Of a stretch of 64,000 bases of DNA, positions 1-11,960 are shown in pieces; positions within the stretch are counted from its first letter, which is position 1, and the number at the start of each line of letters is the position of its first letter. The notes under the pieces are model-generated. The model was not told where the DNA came from. It saw nothing but the letters and a program-made list of their open reading frames with translations, and made no database searches. Both the position numbers and the translations under genes were made by a program. Source of the stretch: Absidia repens (Eukaryota; Mucoromycota; Mucoromycetes; Mucorales; Cunninghamellaceae); contig MCGE01000044.1 in NCBI GenBank assembly GCA_002105175.1, positions 1 through 64,000 on the forward strand, in the 5' to 3' direction.

Positions 1-1231
1 TTGTATGAGAGACGACTGATGCACACACATCAATTTTACCTGTAGAATCAATGGACGGTAGTACCACAGAATCCATCCACCACATGCGGACGATTTCAGC
101 ACACAGCTACACTTGCACCTACAACGAATACCATCTACATCATTGGTGGAAAATGCCGCCGTCCCTCAGGGGTTGCCAACGGAGCCAATATGCTAGAGAT
201 TCACTCTTATGATACAATCCAGTCTTCATGGCTCATCAGTCAAGCTACTACTGATAACGCACAGGCCATTGCCCCACGAGCGAAACATACAACCACATTA
301 AGTAAGGCAGAATTTTTTTTTTCCTCCATTAACTACTTTTTCTTTTTGTTTTGTGGATGAGGTTAGTCAGTGGGACCAATTCTTTCCTGATCTATGGTGG
401 TGAAGGTGCTGATAATCCAAGTAAGTTTTTTTTTTATTCTTTTTTTTTTTTTTTATAAAAGGTTCTTCTTGGTATTCTGATATTTTTTTTTATTAGATGT
501 AACCATTGTATCTGATTATGCTTACTTGTACGATTTTGATAAAAGCGTGTTCACACAGCTGAGTTTGGATTCCGATGTTGGTGCAGGACCGCGAACGGCT
601 CACAATGGTACTTTTTTTTTGTTCTTGGAACAGATCGCTCAGTGAACATTCATCATTTTTTATTTTTTTATTTTTTAAACAGCTGTTGCCTATAAATCAT
701 ATGTGATGATCATGTTTGGTTTCAATAGTCAATCTGAAATGTTGAACGATCTGCGTGTTTTGAATGCCACTGATCTCTCTGCATTGTATTGGCTTGGTGA
801 TTCGCCTCCAACGGACGGATCATCCGTACCCCGTCCTGGCTCAAATAGTAGCCTTTCTACTGGTGCCACAGCAGGCATCGCAGTGGCAGCTGCTGTTGTC
901 GGGGTAAAATCACTATCTAAAAAAAAAGAACTTATGTGCCCAGGAGGTGTAGAGTAATTCTTTTTTTTATGGGTTGTAGATTGGCTTGACGGCAGCCTTG
1001 ATTTACATCGTTTATCGAAAACGAAAACAACGTAAAGCGTTTATATTGGAACATACAGACCCAAGACGACACCCTTTGGGTCATGACAACCCTGCGTATG
1101 TTTTGGCCGGGGAAAACGACAATGACGACGCCTATCCGATGAATTCCACCGATGTTGCCACCACCACTGCTGTCGATTCTATCAAACCGACGGAGACGGA
1201 AGAGAAAACCAAACCATTCGGTGGATCATGA
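1..1231 (+). CDS. Kelch-repeat single-pass membrane protein (5' partial)
   Basis: The N-terminal part lies outside the window. Readable exons are about 1-2, 46-301, 367-420, 497-607, 683-903 and 980-1231, separated by 43-76 bp introns whose phases agree, giving 297 codons plus stop. Kelch/galactose-oxidase-like blades are visible: RFQHTATLAPTTNTIYIIGG, then NSFLIYGG, then GPRTAHNAVAYKSYVMIMFG. After a Ser/Gly-rich linker comes one hydrophobic helix (GIAVAAAVVGIGLTAALIYIV) followed at once by a basic stop-transfer segment (YRKRKQRK) and an acidic/Thr-rich tail of about 60 residues. This layout predicts an extracytoplasmic beta-propeller with a cytosolic tail. Many fungal genomes carry such proteins without a known ligand, so no specific function is assigned. 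Confidence 0.85.
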
Positions 1232-1491
1232 GCCTGCAACGCATATCCCTTCCATCTTCCTTCACTATGGACGCTCCACACAAATACAATCCATCCATTA
1301 AAAACACGTATAAAAATATGGGTCAACTGTATTTTATTTTTTTAGCAATAACGATAATAAATATATGATAACCATGCTATGGTGCACCTTCTTCTTGAAT
1401 TTTTTTAAATTCAAAGCCCGCTTTTTCAACTATATATTTCGCGCTTTTTTTCTTTTCTTTTTTTTCCTTCAATAATGACTTCCATCGGATA

Positions 1492-1706
1492 TTGGTGATC
1501 TTGGATTAGTGTTAAAACTTGAATTAGGGGCATTTTAAAAAGTGCAATACAAATACCATGGGGAATCCCTTTCATTTTGGATTCAGGATTTGGGGCCACC
1601 ATTATTAGCCTACTTCTCTTTCGCGTGTTGTCATGAAACAGTCATGATATTAGTCAAGTTTTAGCTTTTCATAGTTTATATATACATCTAATAAAATATG
1701 TCTTGT
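1492..1706 (+). repeat. Dispersed repeat, copy A (3' half)
   Basis: Recognised by the order TTGGATTAGTGTTA, GAATTAGGGGCATTTT, CATGGGGAATCCCTTTCATT, GGATTTGGGG and finally an AT-rich tail ending in AATAAAATATGTCTTG. The same order of blocks occurs near 31071 and 39205, and in reverse orientation near 3100 and 13450. No coding potential is shared between copies. Confidence 0.75.
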
Positions 1707-3034
1707 CCATCTCTTTACCATTTGAATTTATCACGTATATGCTAGCTTGTCTTCAACACGAGTTCCCTTTTTACAAAATCCCTCCCCCCCCTCCCGCACT
1801 CTCATTTAGATTAGTGTTGTCACATCCTAGTTTATGTATATGTTACTTTCTATTTCAATAAAATATATCTTGTTTTTCATAGCCATTAACTCTATCAGTC
1901 TCATTGGATTGAACAATCTTTTTTTTTTTGTCCCATATGACAATCAGCTATTGAGAAATATGACCCTGTACTGTCCTGCTTAGCCATTTCTATAGTATTC
2001 TTGTACGGGATCAGCATTCTTTCTTCACTGCATAACGACAAAGTTTATATTCAGTCCATTCCAGTTTTGGAAATTACCCTGTGTCTAGACATTTCAATTT
2101 CATAGGCTCACCAGCTAAACTCCCAAGACACCAATCATATTGAATGATGGTAGCTTTTTTTTTTTTTTTTTATGATGCAGTTTGGTAAGAACGCGGGGTT
2201 CAAACACTCTCTTGCTCCCAAAAGAGGCAGAAAAGAAAGATCCACTGGGTGCCGTTGAGGGTGGGAAGGGAAGGGAAAGGAAGGGAAGGACAAGGTTACT
2301 GAAGGTGTGGTTTTTAATGGAAGTAGATGCCCACTCCCCATTTTACACTTTAGTGGTTCCTGTGGAGGAGGTTCAGCTGATCTCAGTTCGGAGCATCCCC
2401 CCCCTTTTTTTTACTATTATTATTATACCAGTTGCAAACACACAAGAAAGTGGAAAAAAAACAAAGCTGGATATATGTATAGTATGTCCAATCTAGAAGA
2501 TGTTAGGGGAGGCGACACAGTCCAAATTGACTAATTAGTATGAAAATATAGAGCGGGAATACAACCACAAAATGCCTTATACCCACGGCTATGCGTAGAA
2601 CGCGATTTAGATTCATTTATTGATTGGTCGAGCAGGGATACGACTATTTTTGATAGTAGGTGAGTGTAAGGGAAAATTGCTCTTAGCCGATTGGTAAAAA
2701 GGTAATTTTTATTAAAACACATTGGTATAAACTGAAACTAAGTCGAGGGACGCAGTGTGACAAGGGGATCTCACGAAAAAATCTATTGGGGGAAGCGTAA
2801 GGGTGACTAAAGTGACGTTTGAAGTCTGGTCAACACTAATATAAAGGAAAAATTGTAAAAATGGCAGTTAATATGCTTTATAAGACTCGAAAAAGACGAA
2901 AGGAGCACCTGTTATTGGAATACATCAACAGTCAACTCTAACCAACAAGACTGATGATGATGAAAAAGGGATCTATTGCACAAGACATGGAAGAGACTAA
3001 TGGGACATTATTTATATGAAGCGAGTAAAATAGA

Positions 3035-3505
3035 CATATTTTATTCAAATATAGATACAACTACGGGAAAACTAATACTAAGTCAAGCAAATGACGACCG
3101 TAAGGACCAACTAACGATGGTCCCAAATCTTGAATCCAAAATGAAAGGGTTTCCCCATGCATCTTGTAATCCCTGAGCTGGAAACCCTTCTAAACTAGTC
3201 CTAACACTCATCTAAGTTCACGATGACCTTAAAAAGTTGAATGATGTAAGGAGAACAGTAAAATGAAAAGAAAAAAAGAGAGAGAGAGGGAAAATATGAG
3301 CGAGAAAAAAAACTTCACGTGGGCGGAATTTAAAAGGATTTATTTTTTTTGGCAATCCCTCGACCCCTCTGCCAAACCGACCAGCTTCAAATGCTAAAAG
3401 GTTTTCCTATAAACATAAAAAATACCAACCACGTAACTTAGTTTATTTAATATTTACATATTTAGTGAATAAAATTTTGATTGTCAAGTAAAAAAACATA
3501 TTCCT
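3035..3505 (-). repeat. Dispersed repeat, copy B (long form)
   Basis: Read on the minus strand this copy has a 5' part missing from copy A: a segment with TTTGAAGCTGGTCGG, then a CACGTG hexamer and a pyrimidine-rich tract. It then continues into the common block (GTTAGGACTAGTTTAGAAGG, GCATGGGGAAACCCTTTCAT, GATTTGGGA) and ends in an AATAAAATATGTC tail. It aligns over roughly 450 bp with the copy at 13310-13850. Boundaries are approximate. Confidence 0.7.
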
Positions 3506-3738
3506 AGTTTTTTCCGTGAGACCCGAATTTTGTACGTTCTACCTATACTGCAACCGTGTATGTCATATAACAGTTTCCCTGCCCGATCCAATCAGCCATG
3601 GGCATTCATTTTCCACCCTAATAAACCACATATTCACACAATTTCCCGCACAAAGCCAGACCCATCATACATAACATCCTGTAAAATAATTGGTTGTTTA
3701 TTGATATCATAAATAAGGTACAAAAAATAATTCTAAAT

Positions 3739-5417
3739 CTATTTTGTATGTCTATCACAAAATTCGGCCATGCGTTTGTAAGCTTCTTCAAGACGATCCA
3801 CAGTTGGAGTGATTACAATACGGATAAAGTTGGGATAAGTGAAACACTATTAAAAAAAACACACACATTCATATTGACGATCAGAATTTATTCATTCTTG
3901 CTTTCTCATAAATTCGCAGCTCTACTTACTTCTCCAGGAAGACACAAGACGGATTCTTCAGCCAACAACTTTTGACTGAATTCCACATCAGAACCAATAT
4001 CCTTGAATTTTTCCAATTCAATACCGACCATCATATACATAGCACCTTGAGGTTGGACGGGTTTAAGCCCGGGGATTTTGGAGACAGCATCCATACTCAA
4101 TTTGGTGTTTTTCTATACAGTCCAAAAAAACACCTCCACAGTAAGTCACCTCTGTCCCTTATCAGCCTCTTCTTCTTTTTTTTTTTTTTTACCTCCAATT
4201 GTTCAATGGTTTCTTGATAAAAGGTTTCCGGTGTATGATGTAAGATATCTTGTAAGGCAGCTTGAATCACCGAGTTGGGACCCAACACCACCTGTGACAA
4301 ATTGAGTAACCCTTCTCGCACAGCATCCAAGATATGATGACGATCATGGACCACAATCCACCCCACACGCCAGCCAGGAACCAACCATTTCTTGGCCAAT
4401 CCACCCACAGATAGAATAGGTACTTCGGTGGTCAAACTTGCCATAGAATAAAAGGTGTTGCCCTTGAAGACTAGATCGCAGTAGATTTCATCAGCAATAA
4501 TAGGGACATGGTGCTTGGCAGCAACGGCGAGAATGGCTTGTAAGTGTTCTTTGGAGTAAACAGAGCCACATGGATTGGAGGGGCTAAACAAAGAGACACA
4601 GAGAGAAAATGGATGAGTAAGTATCTATATTTCCGGGGAAGCTATCTATTAACAAAAAGGCATACTTGTTGACAAGAATAGCACAGGTCTTTTCATCGAT
4701 CAAGGATTCCATATGCTTCAAATCGATTTGCCAGTTTTCTTCGGGCTAAAAAGATATATATATATATATATATATAAAGTTGGTGAGCAAGATCCATACG
4801 AGTTGGGTATTACCAATGGTTATCAAATATAATATAAAACACGCCTCTTTTTTTTTTTTTTTTTTTTTTTTTACCAATAAATCATAATATTTTGATTCCA
4901 TGCCTCGGATGGTAGCCAAACTACCATAGAGTGAGAAACCAGGACGAGGAAGTAAAATATTGTTACCAGGATTACCCAAGACATTGAAACAGATATCCAA
5001 AGCGCCTGAGCAACCATTGGTTAACAGGACATCATCGGCAGTGACAGGTGCTTCAGGGCAAGTCACCATAGTAGCCACAGCGTTACGGGCGTCCACCGTT
5101 CCTAGAGTGTATGCCCTTGTTTAGATAGGATACTACGTATGATATATATATATTTGGTTGTTTTTTTTCTTACCGTGAGCAGGAGGGTAACCGTTATGCT
5201 TGAAGGTTTGAAGTTGACGAATGACAGCATCATTGGCACTAGAATCAATGTTGAAGTTGCCAAAGATAGTAGGGTCACCCACTGATAAACTAATAAAGGA
5301 TTTTGTTGCTTGGGGGTCCAACTTTAACTTATCGACGATTTGGCGAATGGGATTGTGAGCCGATTGGGCCATGGTGGAGGACTGAACATTCCAGCTGGTA
5401 CGTTGTTGAGAAGACAT
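3739..5417 (-). CDS. Tyrosine aminotransferase-like PLP enzyme
   Basis: Six exons (5417-5174, 5101-4875, 4745-4666, 4583-4193, 4112-3930, 3846-3739) join in frame to 410 residues, a normal size for class I/II aminotransferases. The family transfers the amino group of aromatic amino acids to 2-oxoglutarate using pyridoxal phosphate. Visible signatures are NNPSNPCGSVYS near residue 183, the cofactor Asp/Tyr in ADEIYCD (D215, Y218), the Schiff-base region SVGGLAKKWLVPGWRVGW with K248 as likely catalytic lysine, and R256 in GWR. The GGLAK-WLVPGWR pattern is that of tyrosine/nicotianamine aminotransferases rather than aspartate aminotransferases. No targeting peptide is obvious, so it is probably cytosolic. 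Introns 2 and 4 have donor GT followed directly by A25 and A15. Substrate preference cannot be fixed from sequence. Confidence 0.9.
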
Positions 5418-5924
5418 GATTTGTAACAAAGAAAAAGAAAAAAATTGGCAGGAAGAAAGAAGGAATAAAAAAATAAAAAAATGACAAATGAGTCACTGTG
5501 CCCGCCCGTATTATTCAGTCTGTGATTAAATATTTGACGGAAGCGGGCTGTTCACTTGCCGCCTCACTTTCCCACGCATTAGAGCTTTTTTTTGCGTTCT
5601 CGTTTTTTCCGACATTGTATTTCTCGGAGACATCTAAATCTCACACACTCAACATTATATAGATGAATTTACAGTCTGTAACCCCTCACCCCGCATTTCA
5701 TTCAAACACTCGGTCAAACATCATTTCTCCGGATCTTTTCTTTTTGTATGAAAAGCCTCGGACTGCCAAAATAATTACTACATTTATTCTAGTTTTTCAC
5801 ACGAAGATGACAAAGTGTTGCCCCCCCCCCCAATTTTTAACTCCCAGAATTTAGAAATTCGGTTGTTACATATAGTTGTTGATTTTTACTTTTTGGGTAT
5901 GTTTTATCAATCTGACCCTACCAG

Positions 5925-5958
<34 letters not shown>

Positions 5959-6720
5959 GAGTGCTTGGAATATACTCTAGCTCGTTATTTTTTCGGACCG
6001 TCCTGTCGCAAAGGTGATGAAAAATCTTGCGGAAGTAAAAAAAAAAATGAAGCATTGTACTTCTACTCCGAGTCATATCGGAACGCCGGAGCAGGCGCAT
6101 ACCTACAAAACAATGCATTCTGATGCCAGCCATTAGGCAAGTATCTGTTTTCTATTTTTCAGAATGGTGAAATAGACAAAAATGCGTTGTAAGGCTACAG
6201 ACCACAGAAGAGTCAGATGTGCTGGGCATAACGTCGAAGAAAAAGTCTGTATATAATAGAAGATCATGGATACCAGCTCTTATATATGTATATATGTATA
6301 TATGATGCAGACATTCATTGAGGACAAACACTCAAATATCATTACCGAGGGAATAGAGTCAGGATAGGATGACGCTATGACCGATTTTTTTTAAGAGAAA
6401 ATAAAACCACCATTGAGAAATAACGTATTCCAAATTGGGGATGTGTATTATGCTAATTGTGAATCTGAGACTTTTGACCTTGGCAAAATTCTATAGATCA
6501 GTTAATGGACATCAAATTGCATTTTTGATCTTAGAATCATTATTATTGCTTGGCATCGCCAATGTTGTACATTATTTTGCGCAGCTCTTGTTTTTTGTGA
6601 TACATTCAACATGGGTGGGCAACTTTTTATCGAAATAATATATATATATATATATATTGATATATATATATGTATTGCGTTTGTCTTCTTCATTGTCTGT
6701 ACATACAATATTTTTCAACC
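5418..6720. other. Intergenic, AT-rich, with homopolymers
   Basis: The stretch lies between the divergent starts of the aminotransferase and the small membrane-protein gene and should hold both promoters. A run of about 34 A begins near 5924, and (TA)n microsatellites occur near 6286-6304 and 6639-6671. No conserved coding exon is seen. A short open reading frame at 6435-6638 is hydrophobic but has no recognisable domain and is not called. Confidence 0.55.
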
Positions 6721-7056
6721 ATGGAACTCAAAGACATACCTTTTCCTCTCCTTCAGCAAATTTATGCCGCCCAAGCTCAACACAATCACCAACCCGAATG
6801 TTATCGATTTGAAATGTTCAAAAATTTGACCGAATACGAGGCCAAGTTCGCGGATAAACTCTGTGACATTAGGCCTATTATCAATTATAATCGGTACGAA
6901 GTGATCCAATATGGTCGTGAACTCAGAGCTCTTAGTATTGCCACTTTAGTTTTGAGTGCCATTACAATGCTCAGTCTGACCATGTTTATCGTGTATCGCT
7001 TAGTTACTTATTACTACAAACGGCAACAGCAACAACAAATCAGTATTCAAGATTGA
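6721..7056 (+). CDS. Small single-pass membrane protein, unknown
   Basis: An uninterrupted 111-codon frame starts at ATG 6721, after a CAACC context, and ends at TGA 7054-7056. The N-terminal two thirds is soluble and mixed-charge and includes CYRFEMFKNLTEYEAKFADK. One strong hydrophobic helix follows (IATLVLSAITMLSLTMFIVY, about residues 72-92) and then a short basic, Gln-rich tail (KRQQQQQISIQD). A single helix with positive residues after it suggests N-out/C-in topology. A TTTATTAAAG poly(A)-like signal follows near 7090. I do not recognise a family. A fungus-specific membrane microprotein is plausible, and the normal codon usage argues it is real. Confidence 0.6.
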   Translation: MELKDIPFPLLQQIYAAQAQHNHQPECYRFEMFKNLTEYEAKFADKLCDIRPIINYNRYEVIQYGRELRALSIATLVLSAITMLSLTMFIVYRLVTYYYKRQQQQQISIQD

Positions 7057-7727
7057 AACTCATAGTACATACACTTATTTGTTTTTCGTTTTTATTAAAG
7101 AAGACAGTTATATTATTTTGAACAAACGGAAGAGTGCATTTGGTAGATGCTGTAATTTCTGAACGAAGATATATATAGTCCATCCCCATCAGTCATAAAT
7201 TTATACACTGCAACCCCATCTCCAAACCCGCAGTCCCACATCAGTCATCCCGTGTTACATAGTAAAAAAAAAAGACAAGACAAAAATATAGTATATAAAT
7301 ATATATTTTATTAAAAACAAACAATCGATATAAAGAAGAGATAGTTGACGAAGTATAATGAAGATAAATGCGGGTAACAAAGGAGCAAGGATAATGCGAT
7401 AAAGGATGATGATAAGACGAATGAAGGGGAAGAAGCTATAGTAAGTGAGGTAGTGTCAAAGTGAAGATGGTAAGATATCGAGGATAAGTTGGGCTTTGTC
7501 GCATGTGAATGTATGTCCACTAGTCGGGTCTGTTGCTTTGTGTGTTTCTACTATGCACCACCTCCTCCTAGTCGGTCATTTGAGCTTAGTTTTGGAAGCA
7601 ACCGCCATCTTGAGAGATTTCTGTAGAATAACTGATGGCAATCCAATCATAGCACAAAGTTACTGTCACCTAGTGAGGGAAAAAAAAGAAAGAAGGTCAA
7701 TTCAAGCTTGAACATTATTCCCACCGC

Positions 7728-7766
<39 letters not shown>

Positions 7767-9585
7767 ACTGTACCATTGTATATAAAAGTATTGCAAGTGA
7801 ATACAGTGTTTTGGTTAATTTGTCGTCCCTTCATATAACTTTAATATAAAGCAAATATTTGCTTGTCCAAGAATCCCATTATATTGTCCTAGATCCTACA
7901 AATATATCATAAAAAGGGTTTATTAGTACTACAGCTCTCTCATATCACCATGACGAAGATGCCTTACACAAGGTCCCATTCCATCAATGATGTGGAGTCA
8001 CTGATTTCCCTTTGGTTCGACGTGACCAGAATATTTTCAGGTGAGATTGATAAAAGACTTCCTTTGAATCCATAAAAATAAATGGGAGTTATAGTACAGG
8101 ACCAGAAGGAAAAAAGGTTATCTTTTCTATTTGTTTTCATTTTTTATTGCTGGTTTGGAACTCAGCCGTCAATTCAAAAAAATCATTGGCTGCCCTGTTC
8201 GCATAAAATTAATAAGAGGCTGCTTTATTCCTGAACTCGTCCTTAATTAAAAGAAACCATATAAAACGTCTTTTATGACTATTTCTTGCATCTAATATAC
8301 ATAGACTGAATAGATGAAGAATAATGCATATGTCAAGAAGGAGAGCAATGAAAATCCAACCATTTATATCATTTCTGGACTAATGAGAAAAAAAAATCTA
8401 TAGCGTACCGTGTTTGCACCAGCAAAATGATATCAACTGGCCCAATGAGTAGAACATTTCTTCCCGCTGGAGGCACCGAAAACGAATAACAGGATTCCTG
8501 AATAATCTTCGCTAGGTAATCTAGCTGAAAAACGCTTAGACTGTCGGTAACTGAATATTAGCGAAACGTGCTATTAGCAGACTCGGATCGATAATAATAA
8601 TTGTAAAGTCTTTTGGTTAAACGAGAAGTACACATTGTGGCGGGCAATATAGGTTCGTACAAATGGAAACGAATTGAATGGAAATACTACTATATAAAAA
8701 AGGAGATAATATTAAAACGTCGGTTGCGGAGGAATCAACCGGTACGAATGAGTCGATGCCAGGCACAGATTCTCGATTTATTTCTATTCGAAACTCAGAT
8801 GGACCCTTATTTGTTTTCTTAAAAAAGTCCGCTCCCGACTACAGCAAGTTTCATTATTGATTTTTTTTTTCTTTAAAAAAACCACCCATTTACAATACTA
8901 CTGCCGCGAAACCTTGAAAAATTTATTTCTTTGCATAAGCACGATCCATTTGAGATTCAATTTGATTGAATACGAGTCATGCTCGACAATATCCCCGCAG
9001 TAATAGTGGACAATGTTAATAAGAAGAAATAGTGAGTCTCCTTTTGGATCATTTTGTGTCTATTGAACCCGACCTCCTCCATTTTATGTATGGACCAACT
9101 GTTAAACGGGGTGAGACCGGGAACACAAACTCCGCGACATTTCGCTAAGCGGACACTGCATGAAAAAAATAATAATCAGGTCATGTGAAAAAAAGAGTAA
9201 AAAAAATTGGTTTTAGTGACAAACAATAAATCAAAAAAAAGTTCGGATGAAAGGTAATTTCAAAACAATGCAGGGCCAAGTTGTCAACAATGGAGAAGTA
9301 GGCAAGATAGAATGTGATTGGGTGGCAATGCGCACGTTGTCTAAATTAGTGGCAAAGGATTTTTGTACAGTAATGCGAGACACTTGGAATCACGAGGTTC
9401 ACGACCATCCTCAATGGTTGGTTTTTCATTACCCGCCTTCCAATTTTTCTTTTTTTTTTTTTTTTTTTTTTGTTACCAGCGACCTCCCTTATTTAGATAT
9501 TCGACCTTTTTTTTTTTTGTTGCCTTTTTTTCTCTCTCTTTCTTTCTCACTCCTTTACTCTCTCACTAGTTTTTGTCTTTATATT
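7057..9585. other. Intergenic region upstream of the HSF gene
   Basis: About 2.5 kb with no supported gene. It contains a T-run of about 31 near 7732-7762 and several A/T tracts. The last 340 bases before the chosen HSF start are open in the HSF frame, but they encode long Phe runs from T-tracts and look like a 5' leader. Confidence 0.5.
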
Positions 9586-11028
9586 ATGCATCATCGCCGT
9601 ACCTTATCCAACACTTCTTCTGATAGCACAGGCTATTCAGTATTTGAAAACTCTTCAATATCTACATCATCAGGCTCACCACCCGAGTGTTATAATCCCA
9701 ACAGCCAACAGCTCTTGTCAGTTCAACAGATCCCTAAAACAACCAATTCAAATACTTTTGTACACAAACTATACAAGTAAGTACGATATCCTGTAGTGTG
9801 TTATTTTATAGTCGACTAACCATTCTCTCAATCCTATATAGTATGGTACTCGATGACCAATTTCAACATTTGATCTCTTGGAGCTACACTGGTTCGTCCT
9901 TTATCGTATGCAACATTATGGAATTCTCCCGTGATGTATTACCCAAACATTTCAAACACAATAACTTCTCAAGTTTTGTACGTCAATTGAACATGTAAGT
10001 TATCATTACTGCAATTGCGCTATGCAACCAAAGTATATCATTGCGGTTATTAACTCGCTATCAATTTAGGTATGGCTTCCACAAGGTCAACAAATCCCCT
10101 AGAGGACATCGTACATTGGCCGAAAATCAAATCTGGGAATTCTCACATGAACGGTTTGTGCGTGGACGGGCGGAACTCTTAGATGACATCAAACGCAAAA
10201 CAATGGAAACCACCGACAGTCAACAGCAGCAGCAACGACAAAATGGAGATCTTCATGCACATGTGAATCTGCTTCAGTCATCCCATTCAGAGATGATGCA
10301 GCAAATGGCCGGATTATTGGAAAACTTCAACCATGTGGTCAAGGAACTCGACAGTACCAAGCGGAAGATGGCCTCTCAAGATCATTTGCTACACAACATG
10401 ATGCAATATATTTGTCACCAAAACAATGGTAAGTTCTTCGAAAAAAGTGGTAATATTAGTCGAAAACAAGGGTACGGCTCGCTAATTCCCACCCCCTCCT
10501 TTTTTTTGTTCTTTATTAGGTCAATTACCAGCTGGATTTAATATGGATGTTTCTCAAATCAATACTACACCATCCGTCAAATCTGAAAAAGACATGCCCT
10601 CCATCTTCATCACATCTCATGCTCCCACTCCTTCTCATTCCACAACACCACCTCCCGCTCCTCTCCCTGCACCATTGAAGTCAACAGAAATGAACCATGA
10701 CATGTTGAATATTCACGATACACCTATCACCCCGACGTCCATTGGCCCCCGGTCTCCACATGCCTTAAATAGTTATTTGCCACCAAGCCCAAGTGCAAGC
10801 ACCATGCTATCGGAGGATGACTTGGATCCCACCAGGAACTATCATCAGCAGCATCAGCACCAGCATCATCATCATCATCGACGACATTTATCTGCAGGAG
10901 CTACTCCATTATCCGCGCAAGGACTTCATTCCCATTTTACACACTATCAACATCAATCATTACAACCTACTTTAACTCCCAATGATCATTTTGATTTTGT
11001 CAACCCTCACAACCCCTTAGCCCATTAG
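9586..11028 (+). CDS. Heat-shock-factor-type transcription factor
   Basis: Four exons (9586-9776, 9842-9994, 10070-10428, 10520-11028) give 403 residues. The HSF DNA-binding winged helix occupies about residues 57-165: FVHKLYNMVLDD, LISWSYTGSSFIV, DVLPKHFKHNNFSSFVRQLN and YGFHKVNK. A coiled-coil region follows around SEMMQQMAGLLENFNHVVKE, the likely oligomerisation segment. The C-terminal third is Pro/Ser/His-rich and low in complexity, typical of an activation region. HSF proteins bind inverted nGAAn repeats, but fungi also have SFL1- and SKN7-type relatives with the same fold, so a heat-shock role is not certain. Translation could begin upstream in frame at 9247, but that extension is poly-Phe-rich and was rejected. 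Confidence 0.92.
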
Positions 11029-11438
11029 AATACATACAGTACACAATTTTCTTTATTGATGGTAGTTACTCCCCCCTTCTCTTTGTAGTATATTTATATA
11101 TATATATATATAGTTTTATTGTTTATTATTTCATTTTCATCATACATCATTATTTTGTACAATAAAGAATACCAACCTTTTTTTTTATACATATATATGG
11201 CATTTTTTCTCTTTGATTACCGGGATTTGAAAATATGCGTGGATGTCTTTAGGGTTATATTTTTTATAGATGTTGTAAAAGCACGTGGAGGATCTGGATA
11301 AGATATGACAGATTGGGGTCGTGCTTTCCAATATGAAAACATCCAAGGTAACACACAGTTTCCTATTGAGATGAAAAAAAAAAAGTTTTCATTTCATTTC
11401 CCCTTTTCTTCTTTTCCCATCTTCTTTTTGTTCCTGTA

Positions 11439-11960
11439 ATGGCATCTTCCCGTAGACACTCTCATCGTCATCATAGTGCATTGAGTGCCGTACCTAGTTT
11501 AAGTTTGTCTGTATCTACCAGTCGTGCATCGAGTGTCTTCTCCACCACCACGGAAAGCCCAAATTACTGCTCTTCATCATCACCTTCGTCTCCTACTCGA
11601 CCCCAGACTCATCTTCGTCATCACTCAATAGAAATGCCATTATCATCAGAAAGATTAAACTCATCCATTGCATTGGAGCATCAACTTACTTGCTCTACTT
11701 TCCTTGTCTTAGCAAATGGTGGAAGGATGACTTTTCCTCTACCTCCCGCTCCTCCTCCTCCACAACAACGTTGGGATGATTCTCAATTGGCCCTGGATTT
11801 GGCCGACGATATCCCTGTTTCATCCATATCATCATCATCAGCAAAAATCAACAACACTCCTTTTTCTCGGCGTAACATCAAGACGAAAGTGCAACAATGG
11901 ATCTCGCCTTTGAAAAAGAAACAAAGTCTGACTCAATGGCTATCTAATAAGTTGGCTTGA
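11439..11960 (+). CDS. Ser/Pro-rich orphan protein
   Basis: A single-exon 173-codon frame starts at ATG 11439 and ends at TGA 11958-11960. The first 70 residues are Ser/His/Arg/Thr-rich (SRRHSHRHHSALSAVPSLSL), the middle has a proline stretch (PLPPAPPPPQQRW), and the C-terminus is compact and basic (KVQQWISPLKKKQSLTQWLS). A coherent C-terminal motif in an otherwise disordered protein suggests a short linear interaction motif. No known domain is recognised. The T/C-rich leader just before the ATG and the pyrimidine-rich stretch after the stop resemble other gene flanks here. Confidence 0.6.
   Translation: MASSRRHSHRHHSALSAVPSLSLSVSTSRASSVFSTTTESPNYCSSSSPSSPTRPQTHLRHHSIEMPLSSERLNSSIALEHQLTCSTFLVLANGGRMTFPLPPAPPPPQQRWDDSQLALDLADDIPVSSISSSSAKINNTPFSRRNIKTKVQQWISPLKKKQSLTQWLSNKLA

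Larger units (their letters stand above)
1232..3738. other. Intergenic, with two dispersed-repeat copies
   Basis: No convincing coding exon was found. The stretch separates two converging genes. It holds a forward copy of the dispersed repeat (about 1492-1706), a second tail-like segment with AATAAAATATATCTTG near 1857, a purine-rich patch near 2225-2295 and a reverse, longer repeat copy (about 3035-3505). Confidence 0.6.

Noticed and set aside
2182..2534. Overlapping frames in the purine-rich stretch
   Set aside because: Simple-sequence translation (Lys/Arg/Gly and Tyr runs) without a domain, adjacent to repeats.
6435..6638. 67-codon hydrophobic frame upstream of the small membrane protein
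   Set aside because: No domain, no splice partner and it ends in a TA microsatellite. Amino-acid makeup fits AT-rich chance sequence.
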